NCBI RefSeq assembly: GCF_000429165.1
Contig: NZ_AUBI01000003.1
Coordinates: 124,001-188,000 of the forward strand
Source of the DNA: Acetobacter nitrogenifigens DSM 23921 = NBRC 105050
GTDB lineage: Bacteria; Pseudomonadota; Alphaproteobacteria; Acetobacterales; Acetobacteraceae
Reading direction: 5' to 3'
DNA length: 64,000 nt
The notes beneath the pieces are model-generated. The model saw only the letters and a list, made by a program, of their open reading frames with translations, was not told the origin of the DNA and ran no database searches. Position numbers and translations under genes: made by a program. How positions within the stretch are numbered: position 1 is the first letter of the stretch; every line of letters begins with the position of its first letter. Below are positions 18,519-28,986 of this stretch, piece after piece.

Positions 18519-18781
18519 TGTTGTTATCCTTTTTACTGTAATGTCGGGAGGAGGCGGCGAAGCAGCGGGATCAGAACTGCGATCGCCGCCTGAGTTGGGC
18601 TGCCGTGAAGATGGAGTGCGAAAAGCGCATTCAACACCGACGGTGCGTTCACCAACCGCTCCAGCATGTCCTGATCTCCTGCGGCGCTTCGAACCACCCG
18701 AAGCTGGTGAAGACGTAGCGGCGTCAGTCTGGACACGGCAGGCAGCTTGCGGCGATAACGCTCATTCCCGGGAGGAATGAC

Positions 18782-19660
18782 ATGGATCGTTATCAGGCGA
18801 TGACCACTTTTCTAAGGGTGGTGGAGACCGGCTCGTTTTCCGCCGCTGCTCGGTTGTTGAATGTGGGCCAGCCAGCAGTTTCCAAGACAATTGCGCAGCT
18901 GGAGGCGCGTTTGCAGGTGAGCCTGCTAGTCCGCTCGACGCATGGACTCAATCCGACCGAAGCAGGTCAACTGTTTTACGAGAGGGCGAGCGCGGCGATT
19001 CAGGAAGCTGATGAGGCGGAATCCGCAGCGCGCGGCGCCGGGGCGGGCCTGACAGGTAAACTGCGTGTCTCGGCGGCGACCACGTTCGCCCGTTTGCATG
19101 TTGTGCCTCACTTGCCAGAATTCCTCGACGCCAACCCCGGACTGGAAATCGACTTCATCCTCGACGACAGGATGATCGATCTGGTGGGCGAGGGTGTGGA
19201 CGTGTCGTTGCGCATGGGAGAGTTACCTGATTCCGCTGCTGTTGCGCGCCGCCTTGCCACAGGGCGGCGTTCCGTCATGGCGACGCCGGCTTACCTGGCG
19301 AGGGCGGGTGAGCCGAAAACGCCGGCCGACCTCGCGGCTCATCAGGCAATTGTCTATAGCCGACAACCAAATGTCTGGTCCTTCACCCGAGATGGAGCCG
19401 CGGCGTCAGTCACGGTGCACGGGCGCTTAAAACTCAGCGCCGCAGAGGGAATAAGGGCTGCCGTTCTGGCGGATATGGGATTGGTTATCTCGTCTGACTG
19501 GATGTTCGCTGATGAATTGGCCTCTGGCGTCGTGAGCAAGGTGCTGTCGGGGTGGAGTCTGCCGACGATCGATCTTTGGGCAGTATTTCCGACAGGGCGC
19601 ATGGCAAGCGCCAAGGCGCGTCGGTTTGCAGCCTTTGTAGAAGCGCTGATGAATCGATGA
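18782..19660 (+). CDS. LysR-family transcriptional regulator
   Basis: 292 residues. The N-terminal winged helix-turn-helix (MDRYQAMTTFLRVVETGSF, AAARLLNVGQPAVSKTIAQLE) is of the LysR type, followed by the substrate-binding domain with DRMIDLVGEGVDVSLRMGEL. AGGA(A)TGAC around 18773-18780 provides a ribosome site for the ATG at 18782. It faces away from the GST/OYE/peroxiredoxin genes and lies upstream of the AhpD-like gene, so it may respond to electrophiles or quinones and control both sides; this is inference. Confidence 0.92.
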   Translation: MDRYQAMTTFLRVVETGSFSAAARLLNVGQPAVSKTIAQLEARLQVSLLVRSTHGLNPTEAGQLFYERASAAIQEADEAESAARGAGAGLTGKLRVSAATTFARLHVVPHLPEFLDANPGLEIDFILDDRMIDLVGEGVDVSLRMGELPDSAAVARRLATGRRSVMATPAYLARAGEPKTPADLAAHQAIVYSRQPNVWSFTRDGAAASVTVHGRLKLSAAEGIRAAVLADMGLVISSDWMFADELASGVVSKVLSGWSLPTIDLWAVFPTGRMASAKARRFAAFVEALMNR

Positions 19661-19773
19661 GCCAATATTCCAATCTGGAATAAACGTTAGTCGCACGCGC
19701 CTGCTACGCGCCGCGGTCTTGTTCCAGCAGGTTCTGGTTTGTCGAAACGATACAAACAGGAAGGAACCTGATC

Positions 19774-20337
19774 ATGACCCAGTTTACCGCATACACCGCC
19801 GACACCGCTCCAGACGCTGCGAAGCCGATCTTTGAGGGCGTTGAAGCCGCTTTCGGATTTGTGCCTAATCTTCAATCCTATATGGCGGAGTCCCCGGAGC
19901 TTCTATCGGGGTATACCGCGCTCTGGGATCTGTTCTCCAAGACGACCCTGACGACGCATGAGCAACAGGTTGTCTATCTGACAGCAAACTTCGAAAATGA
20001 ATGCCATTATTGCATGACCGGTCATACGACCCTGGCGATGATGCAGAAGATGGACTCCGCTGTCATCGCCGCCCTTCGCGATGGAACGGAATTGCCCGAC
20101 GCACGCCTTGAAGCCTTGCATCACTTTACTTCACTGGTTGTCCGCAATCGCGGCTGGGTGTCAGATGATGAGGTCGATGCGTTCATTGCCGCAGGTTTCA
20201 CGCGCCGTAACGTGCTGGAAGTTGTTCTCGGCGTCGCGACCAAGGTGATCAGTAATTATACGAACCATATCGTGCACACTCCGCTCGACGCTTTTATGAA
20301 GGGCAACGAATGGACCAGGCCTGAGGCCGGAGTCTGA
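19774..20337 (+). CDS. Carboxymuconolactone decarboxylase / AhpD-like protein
   Basis: 187 residues. The core motif NECHYCMTGHTTLAMM carries the CxxC and downstream His of the AhpD alkylhydroperoxidase family, preceded by LTTHEQQVVYLTANFENE. The C-terminal helix motif TRRNVLEVVLGVATKVISNYTNH is also typical. Such proteins are thiol-dependent peroxidases or electron carriers for peroxiredoxins. Its place beside a LysR regulator and near a peroxiredoxin and GST fits oxidative or electrophile defence. A GGAAGGAA ribosome site precedes the ATG. Confidence 0.9.
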   Translation: MTQFTAYTADTAPDAAKPIFEGVEAAFGFVPNLQSYMAESPELLSGYTALWDLFSKTTLTTHEQQVVYLTANFENECHYCMTGHTTLAMMQKMDSAVIAALRDGTELPDARLEALHHFTSLVVRNRGWVSDDEVDAFIAAGFTRRNVLEVVLGVATKVISNYTNHIVHTPLDAFMKGNEWTRPEAGV

Positions 20338-20495
20338 AATCTGAGTTTCCTGAAGTTCTGAAACCTGTCGTTTCGGATTTCGTTATTGTGGATAGACGCC
20401 GCAAAACGATGTTTCGGTCTGCGTAGGCTCGTCGGTAAAAGCATGCCAGCCTTTGAGCCGAAGATAGGGGCGTCTGAAGCCGTAAGGACGTGAAA

Positions 20496-20524
20496 CCAGT
20501 AGCGCCGTTTGGCGGCGCTACTGG
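20496..20524. terminator. Bidirectional terminator-like hairpin
   Basis: Perfect 12-bp stem CCAGTAGCGCCG / CGGCGCTACTGG with a 5-base loop, placed between two convergent genes. Short T-containing stretches flank it. A likely shared terminator. Confidence 0.65.
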
Positions 20525-20551
20525 TTAATACTGCTCTGCCCGTTTTCTGCC

Positions 20552-22408
20552 TTAATCGGGCCGGGAGTTTATCTTCGGCGCCCGTCGCGTGGGGGTTTCG
20601 CGCAGTGCGCGGTCGGCGTAGGCGCCCGTGATCGCCGCCTGCCCGCCGTGCTCGAACAGATCCAGCAGCAAGGCGCTGTGAACGAAGGCAAGATGACTGA
20701 AAGCTTGAGGAAAGTTACCGAGAAACGATCCATTTTCCGAAATTTCTTCCGAGTAGAGGCCGACATCGTTCTGTAAGGCTCGAAGCGCCTCGAAGCGCGC
20801 ACGCGCCTCTTTTTCCCGACCAAGCCATAGAAGGGCGTCCACCATCCAGAACGCGCAAATCAGGAACGTGCCTTCGTGTCCGGGCAGCCCATCATCGTTA
20901 CGGTATCGGTATACAAGATGACCATGCCCAAGTCGATCGATAATTTTGTTGACAGTTTTCTCAAATATCCGTCGGTCGACAGGAAAACCTACCAGAGGCG
21001 CAATCAGAAGGGCGGTATCGACATCGTCCGAGCCGATATATTGGGGATAAAATCCTTCGGCGTGAACTGCCGCTCCATTGACGCAGGCGACGATTGCATC
21101 GCGTTCGCGCGTCCACTGTGGACGTTCTCCAAACAGCCGGATCGCCCTGTCCAGGGCGACCCAGTTCATAATCGCGGCATGCAGATATCGCTGTTCAGGT
21201 TTACGCGGCTCCCAAAGACCGGCATCTGGTCTGCGCCAGTGTGCCGCCGCAATATCGGCGAGCCGGATCGCATGCTTTTGCATAACCGAGGTCAGTTTTC
21301 CGCCTAATTGATCGTAGAAATGGAACAGGTCCAGCAACTGGCCATAGGCGTCCGCCTGATGCTGTTCGGCAGCCTTGTTGCCGTGCCGAACCGGCGCGCT
21401 ACCCTGCCAACCTTCGAAATGTGCAATTTCGTGCTCTGTCAGTTCTGTCGTTTCACCCCTGACGCCGTATAGCGGACGCAACAGGTCGTCATCGTTGACA
21501 AGGGTCGAGATGAAGCCGAAAAAATGCTCGGCCTCCTGGGTCATTCCGAATTTTTTAAGAACATAAAATGAAAGACAGGCGTCGCGAATCCAGCAGTATC
21601 GATAGTCCCAGTTGCGTATGCCTCCAATTTCCTCTGGAAGGGATGTGGTCGCGGCGGCGACAATGGCTCCTGTGGGCGTATAAACGAGAGCCTTCAGCAC
21701 CAATGCCGAACGATTGAGTTCTCCGCTCAGGGGACCGGTGTACGCAGCGCCTGATGACCAGCGGGTCCACGCAGCCCGCACGTAGTCCATCAATGCCGGG
21801 ACATCGGGTGGCGTGACCGGAAGGTCGCCGAGATAGAGCAGGAGAGAATGCCATTGTGTAGCCGTGACGTCGAAACAGGCTATGGCCTCTCCCTCGCTGA
21901 TCTCGAAATCCAGTTCAGAGCCAAGGGAAAGCCTGCCGCCAACCGTAAGTCCGTTTTCAGCGCGAGATATAGTGTCCGGGGTGGTGGAAAAGCCATCCAG
22001 CGGCCGAAATCGGACGATCATGGGAACGCGCCCGGAAATGCCGACCAGATGGCGCACGAGACATGGGCGTTCCCGTGAAGGCCCCGGCCGCGCCATGAAG
22101 TCATGAACAGTCACAATGCCATCGCCGTGGATGAAAGTCGTAGCCAGAATATTGGTGCGCCCCAGATATTCACGCGTTGTTTCAAAATTTCCGACGGGCT
22201 GGAGAATAAAATACCCGCCACGAAGACGATCGAGCAAACGCGAAAAAGTTGGCGCGGCATCGAAGCTCTGAAGGCACGCCCAGTCGATAGAGCCGTCACG
22301 TGCGACGAGAGCGCTGCCTTCGCAATTGCTGAGCAGCGCGTAATCTTCGATCGGCCGGTACGACCGGGCGTAAGGCGAACCTGCTGTCAGCTGCAACAAT
22401 TCGGACAT
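20552..22408 (-). CDS. Glycoside hydrolase family 15 protein (glucoamylase/trehalase-like)
   Basis: 618 residues without a signal peptide, so cytosolic. The N-terminal region (YRPIEDYALLSNCEGSALVA, RDGSIDWACLQSFDAAPTFSRLLD) is the GH15 entry motif, followed by a beta domain and the (alpha/alpha)6 barrel with GGIRNWDYRYCWIRDACLSFY, containing the substrate-binding Trp/Asp/Arg cluster. The C-terminal EGTFLICAFWMVDALLWLGR closes the barrel and carries a likely catalytic Glu. Relatives hydrolyse trehalose or maltodextrins. Convergent with the AhpD-like gene. Confidence 0.9.
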   Translation of the reverse strand: MSELLQLTAGSPYARSYRPIEDYALLSNCEGSALVARDGSIDWACLQSFDAAPTFSRLLDRLRGGYFILQPVGNFETTREYLGRTNILATTFIHGDGIVTVHDFMARPGPSRERPCLVRHLVGISGRVPMIVRFRPLDGFSTTPDTISRAENGLTVGGRLSLGSELDFEISEGEAIACFDVTATQWHSLLLYLGDLPVTPPDVPALMDYVRAAWTRWSSGAAYTGPLSGELNRSALVLKALVYTPTGAIVAAATTSLPEEIGGIRNWDYRYCWIRDACLSFYVLKKFGMTQEAEHFFGFISTLVNDDDLLRPLYGVRGETTELTEHEIAHFEGWQGSAPVRHGNKAAEQHQADAYGQLLDLFHFYDQLGGKLTSVMQKHAIRLADIAAAHWRRPDAGLWEPRKPEQRYLHAAIMNWVALDRAIRLFGERPQWTRERDAIVACVNGAAVHAEGFYPQYIGSDDVDTALLIAPLVGFPVDRRIFEKTVNKIIDRLGHGHLVYRYRNDDGLPGHEGTFLICAFWMVDALLWLGREKEARARFEALRALQNDVGLYSEEISENGSFLGNFPQAFSHLAFVHSALLLDLFEHGGQAAITGAYADRALRETPTRRAPKINSRPD

Positions 22409-22680
22409 CTTACGCCTGCTGTGTTGGTTGGCTCTGGATGTTCCAACCCGTGCAAGGTTGACCGGTTGCGTGGTGTCTGAAATCTTAAGTATTACATTTG
22501 GTTTATTAGATGCGTCAGCCTCGATGCCGGTATGACGCGACGAGAGCGCACGATTCCTTCTATGCTCTTGTTTTCAAGAAAAAAGATCGCTTGCGCTCGT
22601 CAATGCTCGGATATGCAGCCTGTTTGCGGCCAGGACGGTCCCGATAGCAACGATGTAGCCTCACCGAACACGCTTTCCAG

Positions 22681-23670
22681 CTACCCCAGCTTCTCTCGCA
22701 TCGCCATAGCCAGTTCCGCCGACCGACGTCGTGCAGCGTGATCGTAGAGCGGAAACGCGATCATCAACTCGTCTGGCCGATGGCGATCAATGAACCTCGA
22801 CAGGCGCGGCAGGATGCTTTCCGGGGAGCCTGCGAAGGTGCAGGACAGCGTGTGGTCGAGCATCGCCTGTTCCTGCGGGAGCCAGTTCGGCGCGTCGATC
22901 GGCGGCGGATATGGAATAGGGCGACCGCGCCGCAGCGCGATGAAATACTGCTGTAACGACGTAGCCAGACGCTTCCCTTCCGCCTCATCGTCCGCAGCGA
23001 CGATATTGACGGTCAGCATCACACGGGGGCGCGGGCAACGCTCGGATGGTTCGAAACGGGACCGGTAAAGAGCGATCGCTTCCTCCATCTGCCCGGGCGC
23101 GAAATGGGACGCGAAGGCGTAGGGCAGGCCGAGTTGCGCAGCCAGCACGGCGGAGAACAGCGATGAGCCAAGGATCCACACCGGCACGCGCAATCCCGCG
23201 CCCGGCACCGCGCGCACCAGATGCGCGTCGGTGTGGTCTGACGGTTCGAAGTAATGCAGCACTTCGACCACGTCCTGCGGGAAGCGGTCCGGCGCGTGCG
23301 GGTCGCGGCGCAGCGCCATGGCCGTGCGTTGATCCGCGCCGGGCGCACGGCCCAGACCGAGATCTATGCGGCCGGGAAACAGGGTCTCCAGCGTGCCGAA
23401 CTGCTCGGCGATGGCCAGTGGCGAGTGGTTGGGCAGCATGACCCCGCCGGATCCGACGCGAATACGCTCCGTACGGGCCGCCACCTGTCCGATCAGGACG
23501 CTGGTCGCGGCGGAGGCGATGCCGGGCATGGAGTGGTGTTCGGCGAGCCAGTAGCGGTGAAAGCCGAGTGAGTCGCCCAGCCGCGCGAGGTCGAACGTGT
23601 TGCGGAACGCATCCGCAGGCGTTGAGCCCTGCGCAATCACTGCGAGGTCGAGGATGGAGAAGGGGATCAC
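22681..23670 (-). CDS. Luciferase-like flavin-dependent oxidoreductase (MsnO8 type)
   Basis: About 329 residues from a GTG at 23670 ([15 protein letters not shown]...). The frame is open upstream to 23934, but the conserved family start is IPFSILD, so the shorter form is chosen. Family features: [25 protein letters not shown], then [54 protein letters not shown] in successive blocks, and [32 protein letters not shown]-barrel enzyme using reduced flavin for oxygenation of an unknown substrate. It precedes nothing obviously linked; the beta-lactamase-like gene lies just upstream in the same direction. Confidence 0.92.
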   Translation of the reverse strand: MIPFSILDLAVIAQGSTPADAFRNTFDLARLGDSLGFHRYWLAEHHSMPGIASAATSVLIGQVAARTERIRVGSGGVMLPNHSPLAIAEQFGTLETLFPGRIDLGLGRAPGADQRTAMALRRDPHAPDRFPQDVVEVLHYFEPSDHTDAHLVRAVPGAGLRVPVWILGSSLFSAVLAAQLGLPYAFASHFAPGQMEEAIALYRSRFEPSERCPRPRVMLTVNIVAADDEAEGKRLATSLQQYFIALRRGRPIPYPPPIDAPNWLPQEQAMLDHTLSCTFAGSPESILPRLSRFIDRHRPDELMIAFPLYDHAARRRSAELAMAMREKLG

Positions 23671-23774
23671 GCTGCGGGCCTCCAGACTGGACAGTCCGGG
23701 TTCATATGGGCGCCGTGCGGGAGCGCCGCCAGTGCGGGGAGGCGTTCGTGAAGCGCCACCCCAGAGCCTGAAGC

Positions 23775-24965
23775 TCAGTCCTCGTGAGAAAAACTCTGGT
23801 AGATCGCCGTTTCGAAATCCATGTAACCGCTGAAGGACGGTCCGTCGGCGAAGGGAAAAATCTGCGTGGCCCAGAAGCCGCCCAGCCCGTTCCTGCGGTC
23901 TATCCAGTAATAGAGATTGGCGAGCCCGGCCCACCCGAGCGCGCCCGCCGGTCGTCCGGTGGGGGCGTCTTCATCATTGATCATGAACGTATATCCCCAC
24001 GATTTTGATTGGCCGGGGAAAAACTCCGCGTCATTGGAAAGGCTCGGGATGACGCCGTCCAGACTGGTCACCTTCAGGTCCCCCAGGCCGTTTCGCGACA
24101 TGGCGGCGACCGTTTCCGCGCGCAGGACGCGGCCATTTTCTCCGGCCCCGTCGTTCAGGATCATGCGGATGAAGCGCATGTAATCGCCTACGGTGGAATA
24201 CAGGCCGTGTCCGGCCATATGAATTTCCGGGTCCTGCGCCAGCTCGAAATCGGCCAGCGGGTTCAGCGCTCCACCCTCTTCCCGCTGGTGCATGGCGGCA
24301 AGGCGGGAGCGCATGTCAGCAGACAGGGTGAACGACGTATCGTTCATGCTGAGGGGTTCGAACACGCGCGCTTTTAGCACATCGCCCAGCCGCGCCCCGG
24401 CGATGCGTTCCACGGCCAGCCCCGCCCAGTCGATATTCACGCCGTAGTTCCAGCGCTCGCCCGGATCGAACAGCAGCGGCGCCGTGATCGAGGCCTTGCT
24501 CGCGGAGACGATGCTCGGCAGACGCCCGTCCTCAGCCAGTCTCCTGTAGCTTTCGCTGAAGAAATCATATCCGAAGCCGGCCGTGTGCAGCATCAGCATC
24601 CGGGTGGTGATATCGCGTTTCGGCGCCCGCAGCATGGGCGCGCCCGCCGCGTCGAACCCCTCGATGACCTGAATATCGCCAATCTCCGGGACATAGGTTT
24701 TCGCGGGCGCGTCGAGGTCGAGCCTGCCTTCCTCGACCAGTTGCATGACGGCGACGCCCGCTACGCCCTTGGTGCAGGAGAAGATGCGGAACACCGTGTC
24801 GGTCGTCATGGCGCTCCCGCCGCCGAGGGAGCGCTCTCCGAACGCGCCTTCGTAGAACGTCTCGTTTCGGTTCGTCGCCATGGCGACCACGCCGGGCACT
24901 CTGTCGTTGGCGGTAACGGCGCGCTCAAGGATGGCGTCGCAGCGGCTTTTTGTCTCATCGCGCAT
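23775..24965 (-). CDS. Class C beta-lactamase-like serine hydrolase (family VIII esterase-like)
   Basis: 396 residues without a signal peptide. The nucleophile motif SxxK appears as [18 protein letters not shown] near residue 63, and the second motif YxN as [19 protein letters not shown] near residue 172. Near the C-terminus [13 protein letters not shown] replaces the KTG-type motif. Absence of a signal peptide and the esterase-type YxN context suggest an intracellular esterase or amide hydrolase rather than antibiotic resistance. It reads leftward about 100 bases before the luciferase-like gene. Confidence 0.88.
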   Translation of the reverse strand: MRDETKSRCDAILERAVTANDRVPGVVAMATNRNETFYEGAFGERSLGGGSAMTTDTVFRIFSCTKGVAGVAVMQLVEEGRLDLDAPAKTYVPEIGDIQVIEGFDAAGAPMLRAPKRDITTRMLMLHTAGFGYDFFSESYRRLAEDGRLPSIVSASKASITAPLLFDPGERWNYGVNIDWAGLAVERIAGARLGDVLKARVFEPLSMNDTSFTLSADMRSRLAAMHQREEGGALNPLADFELAQDPEIHMAGHGLYSTVGDYMRFIRMILNDGAGENGRVLRAETVAAMSRNGLGDLKVTSLDGVIPSLSNDAEFFPGQSKSWGYTFMINDEDAPTGRPAGALGWAGLANLYYWIDRRNGLGGFWATQIFPFADGPSFSGYMDFETAIYQSFSHED

Positions 24966-25082
24966 AACTGTCCCTTCGAATCGGAATATATTCGGGACAA
25001 TGGCTCTGAATCGACCTGTGCGCCGCCTCTGATCGGCAGGCGGCGCCTGTTATCGGCGCCGTAACGGTCCGATTGGCGTCAA

Positions 25083-26081
25083 TCAGTTGTGAGCGCGCCG
25101 CACGGCGGACGGAAGTTCACCGAAGCGCTGTCTGAAGCTGCGCGCAAACTCGCTGAAATTGACATAGCCCCAGCGGCTGGCGACGGCGCCGACAGTCTCC
25201 TCCGGCCCGCCCTCAAGCAGATCGCGGCGGGCGTGCAGCAGTCGCTGTTCGCGCAGAAAGGCGCTGGGGCTGGCTCCGCGATAGCGTCGAAAGGCGCCGG
25301 ACAGGGTTCTGACGCTGACTCCCGACGCGGCGGCGACCTCGGTCATCGTGGGCATGGCTGCGACATGCGCGCGCATGAACTCCTCCGCGCGTCGCACGTA
25401 GAACGGCGCAGCTTCGTGCGTCGGACGGTCAAGTTCGATACCGGCGTTCGCCGCCCAGTTTTTCAAAAGCTCCAGACACACCATTTCCTCGACACGCGCG
25501 CTGGCGCGGTTGTCCGGGGACCACTGGCTTGCGAAACGCGCAAGATATTCCATCAGCGCGATCCACGAGCCATTGCGGTCGCCAAAACGGGTTTTTGTGG
25601 TCCAGAGCCCGTCGCCGGGTGCGACATCGAACCACTGACGGGCGAAGTTCGCGAGCGTGTCGTGCGCGATTGTCAGGTTCAACTGCAGATGGTCCGGGCT
25701 GGCCCGCAGCCAGTACGACGTTCGACTGCAGTCAACGACAAAGCTCTCGCCGCCTCTCGTTGAAACGCTTCCCGATCCACTGGACGAATGTTCGATGGCG
25801 CCGCGCAGTGTGGTGAGGACAAGAACTCGACCGGCGGAAGGATCGAAGTCCGAGAGATGGACCGGCGTGCCGTAGGCAAAGCGGGTTGCGAGGATGCGTC
25901 CGGTGTCGAACGAGTACATGGTGGCGTCCGGTCGCGCCGCCGCCGTCAGGGCTTCCGTTCGGTAGGGCATGTAGGCGTCGCGACAGAAGCTTCTGACTTC
26001 ATCCCAGTCGGATGAATGGGGCTTGTGGCGTTGTCGGCGAGGCAGGCCGCCGGCGTCGATCAGAAGGGCGTTTTCGAGCAT
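25083..26081 (-). CDS. AraC-family transcriptional regulator
   Basis: 332 residues. The N-terminal part is the AraC-binding-like-2 type domain (RILATRFAYGTPVHLSDFDP, FVVDCSRTSYWLRASPDHLQLNL). The C-terminal part holds two helix-turn-helix units: MPTMTEVAAASGVSVRTLSGAFRRYRG and AVASRWGYVNFSEFARSFRQRFGELPS, ending in the usual PS-x-x-R pattern. It follows astA on the same strand after 113 bases, so it may regulate arginine or amine catabolism, or the esterase downstream; neither is proven. Confidence 0.92.
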   Translation of the reverse strand: MLENALLIDAGGLPRRQRHKPHSSDWDEVRSFCRDAYMPYRTEALTAAARPDATMYSFDTGRILATRFAYGTPVHLSDFDPSAGRVLVLTTLRGAIEHSSSGSGSVSTRGGESFVVDCSRTSYWLRASPDHLQLNLTIAHDTLANFARQWFDVAPGDGLWTTKTRFGDRNGSWIALMEYLARFASQWSPDNRASARVEEMVCLELLKNWAANAGIELDRPTHEAAPFYVRRAEEFMRAHVAAMPTMTEVAAASGVSVRTLSGAFRRYRGASPSAFLREQRLLHARRDLLEGGPEETVGAVASRWGYVNFSEFARSFRQRFGELPSAVRRAHN

Positions 26082-26194
26082 GGGGCGCGCAGGCTTTTCG
26101 TGGCGGGAACGGGCGTGCCACTTGTCTGCGCTCCGGGAGGGTGACGTCGGAAATCAAAATATCCGGAGAGCGCGCCAGATCTCCGGCGCGACGT

Positions 26195-27256
26195 TCAGGC
26201 GACGTATCTGATCGCCGCGCCGACGCCTGCCCGGCGTGCCGTGAGCAGCCGCGCTTCTCCGCCGTCATCGACCAGAAAATCCCGCCACACACGGAATGAT
26301 TTCAATGCGCCCGACGTCACGAGCGCCGCGCCGCCGTTTTCATCGGGCGACAAAGTATCGGTTACGACGGCTTCGCGGCTTTCGCGCAGGGTGCGCAAGT
26401 TTGCGATCTGCGCCGAAAGCGTAGGACCGCCATCGAAGATGTCTATGTAGCCGTCGTGGCTGAAGCCTTCTGCTTCAAGAATGCGTCGGGCCGGTATGGC
26501 CTGATCGTGCGCGCGGCCGATGCACTCCCGCGCGGCTTTCGGCAGCAGATCCACATAAATGGGATAGCGCGGCATCAGGTCGGCGATGAACTGGTTGCCG
26601 TGAAGCGCATTGTAGTGATCGGCTTCACGGAAGTCGCGACCGAAGAAAATACGGCCGATGGCGTTCCAGAACGGCGATCCATCGGGGCCGACATAACCGC
26701 GCAGATCGGCGATGATTCTGTCGGGGAAGCGTTCTCGGTGCTGGGCGATGAACAGGTAACGACTGCGCGCCAGCAGGGCGCCGAGTCCCCCGGAGCGGTG
26801 ATCGGGGTGCAGGAACAGGCCGCCGACTTCCGCTGCGCCGTCAAAGTCGTTGACGATATGCAGAAGCCGCGCCGCGAAGCTGTGCGACAGTTCGCGCGAC
26901 ACATGCGTGTGCGTGGCGATCTTGTAGCTGTAGAACGGCCAGGGAACGCCGATGCGCGAGAAGACGCAGGCGCAGCCGCCGATCGCGCCGGTGTCCTCGT
27001 TTTCCAGCACAAGAAAATAAAGTTCATTTTCCGGCGCTTCGAGTTGACGGGCAAACGATGCTTCGCTCCATCCCAACCGAGCCTTAAGCGCGTCGCGGTC
27101 ATGGGGCAGATTGAGCAGTCCGCCGTCAGTATGGCTTGCGAGTTCATACAGCGCATCGACGTCGCTGGAATTCGCGGGACGCACGACCCAGGGAGACTCC
27201 GCTCCCTGACGTGCGGCGGTCGCAGATTGCGCGAGGGGCGGCACCATGCGGTTCAT
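26195..27256 (-). CDS. astA: Arginine N-succinyltransferase
   Basis: About 353 residues from the ATG at 27256, which overlaps the astB stop by 4 bases (ATGA). First enzyme of the arginine succinyltransferase pathway: arginine plus succinyl-CoA to N2-succinylarginine. GNAT-like fold with SSDVDALYELASHTDGGLLN near the N-terminus, then ENELYFLVLENEDTGAIGG, GLFLHPDHRSGGLGALLARSRYLF (acyl-CoA site) and FFGRDFREADHYNALHGNQFIADLMP, all AstA landmarks. An extended frame upstream is a shadow of astB. Translation coupled with astB. Confidence 0.95.
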   Translation of the reverse strand: MNRMVPPLAQSATAARQGAESPWVVRPANSSDVDALYELASHTDGGLLNLPHDRDALKARLGWSEASFARQLEAPENELYFLVLENEDTGAIGGCACVFSRIGVPWPFYSYKIATHTHVSRELSHSFAARLLHIVNDFDGAAEVGGLFLHPDHRSGGLGALLARSRYLFIAQHRERFPDRIIADLRGYVGPDGSPFWNAIGRIFFGRDFREADHYNALHGNQFIADLMPRYPIYVDLLPKAARECIGRAHDQAIPARRILEAEGFSHDGYIDIFDGGPTLSAQIANLRTLRESREAVVTDTLSPDENGGAALVTSGALKSFRVWRDFLVDDGGEARLLTARRAGVGAAIRYVA

Positions 27257-28536
27257 GCCGCGGTCAGCCCCAGAAGGGAAAACAGGGCTTCGCGGGCGGC
27301 GCGGCAATCGGCCCACAGATCGGCGTGGCCGAGATCGTCCGGCGCGATGCGTTCGGGCCAACGCTCGTCGACCAGAGCGGCAATGGCGTCGATCCGGCGT
27401 TCGCTCAACAAGAAACGTCTGTCGAGCGCGGCTTCGGCAGCCTCGTCCACAGCGACGCGCAGGCGCAGGCAGGCGGGGCCGCCGCCGTTGCGCATGGATT
27501 CCCGCAAATCCATCATCTGCACCTGTCGGATCGGGCCGTTCCCAGCAAGCATGGTGTCCAGCCATTGTTTCACCGACGGCGTGGCGTCGCATTCCGCCGG
27601 TACGACCAGAGTCATCCCGCCTTCCGGCCGGGTGAAGAGCTGCGCGTTGAACAGGTAGGAGCGAATGGCGTCCTCCAGGCTGACCTGATCGGCGGGCACT
27701 TCCAGAATGCGGGCTTCAGGAAGGTGCTGGCGGATGAAGCCGTATACTGCATCCCGGTCCTCGAACGCTTGCTCATGGGTCAGCAGGACCGATTCATTCG
27801 CGACCGCCACCACGTCATTGTGGAAAGCCCCTGCCTGCAACGCGGCGTCGCTCTGTCGCGCCAGCAGCACGCGCTCCGGCAGCAGGCCGTGACGTCGGGC
27901 GATCGCAGCGCTCGCGGCCTTAGCCTGCCGCGCCGGGAAGCCGCCGGGGATCGTCTCACCGTAGACGAAAATCTCGATGCCCGGGGCGCCGTGATGCGTG
28001 CACAGGCGCATGTGGTTTGCTGCGCCTTCGTCTCCCAGTGCGGCCGGGAGGGCGTCATGCACTGCGAAATACCGCTTGTTCGCGAACAGCGTCTTCAACA
28101 GTCGCGTCGTCTCGGGCGCCTCAAGGCTGCGATGAATCATGGAGGAGAGATTCGCCACGGACACATGGCAACGGCGATCGGCGGTGTCGGGCGATGGGGA
28201 CACTGTCGCGGCGTTCGCGGTCCACATAGGAGAGGCGGAGAAGGCGGCCATTAGAAGGCCGGGCTCGTCGCGCCACGCGGCGGCGCAGACGGCTTCGTCT
28301 GCGCCGCCGAACCCACACTGGCGCAGCCACGCGACGTTGGGGCGGTCATGCGGCGGCAACAATCCCTGACCCAGCCCAAGCTCCACCATGCGCCGCATCT
28401 TCTCCAGTCCCTGCAGCGCGGCTGCTCGCGGGCGGGAGACGTCGCCAGCGTTGCCGGTCGAGGCGCGGTTGCCGAAGGAGAGGCCTGCGTAGTTGTGGGT
28501 CGGGCCGACCAGGCCGTCGAAATTGAACTCGCGCAT
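27253..28536 (-). CDS. astB: N-succinylarginine dihydrolase
   Basis: 427 residues. Second enzyme of the AST pathway; converts succinylarginine to succinylornithine, two ammonia and CO2. The start REFNFDGLVGPTHNYAGLS and GNRASTGNAGDVSRPRAAALQGL blocks are near identical to known AstB. The C-terminal catalytic Cys lies in NGGGPACLRLRV, and catalytic His and Glu regions are in place (EIFVYGE, GAFHNDVVAVANESVL). Genes for steps three to five (astC, astD, astE) are not in the window. The upstream 450 bases separate it from the divergent amidase gene and contain a hexamer repeat. Confidence 0.96.
   Translation of the reverse strand: MREFNFDGLVGPTHNYAGLSFGNRASTGNAGDVSRPRAAALQGLEKMRRMVELGLGQGLLPPHDRPNVAWLRQCGFGGADEAVCAAAWRDEPGLLMAAFSASPMWTANAATVSPSPDTADRRCHVSVANLSSMIHRSLEAPETTRLLKTLFANKRYFAVHDALPAALGDEGAANHMRLCTHHGAPGIEIFVYGETIPGGFPARQAKAASAAIARRHGLLPERVLLARQSDAALQAGAFHNDVVAVANESVLLTHEQAFEDRDAVYGFIRQHLPEARILEVPADQVSLEDAIRSYLFNAQLFTRPEGGMTLVVPAECDATPSVKQWLDTMLAGNGPIRQVQMMDLRESMRNGGGPACLRLRVAVDEAAEAALDRRFLLSERRIDAIAALVDERWPERIAPDDLGHADLWADCRAAREALFSLLGLTAA

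Positions 28537-28986
<450 letters not shown>

Noticed and set aside
18533-18736. 67-codon leftward frame between the GST and LysR genes
   Set aside because: It ends just before the GST start and would occupy the divergent promoter region. No family resemblance seen.
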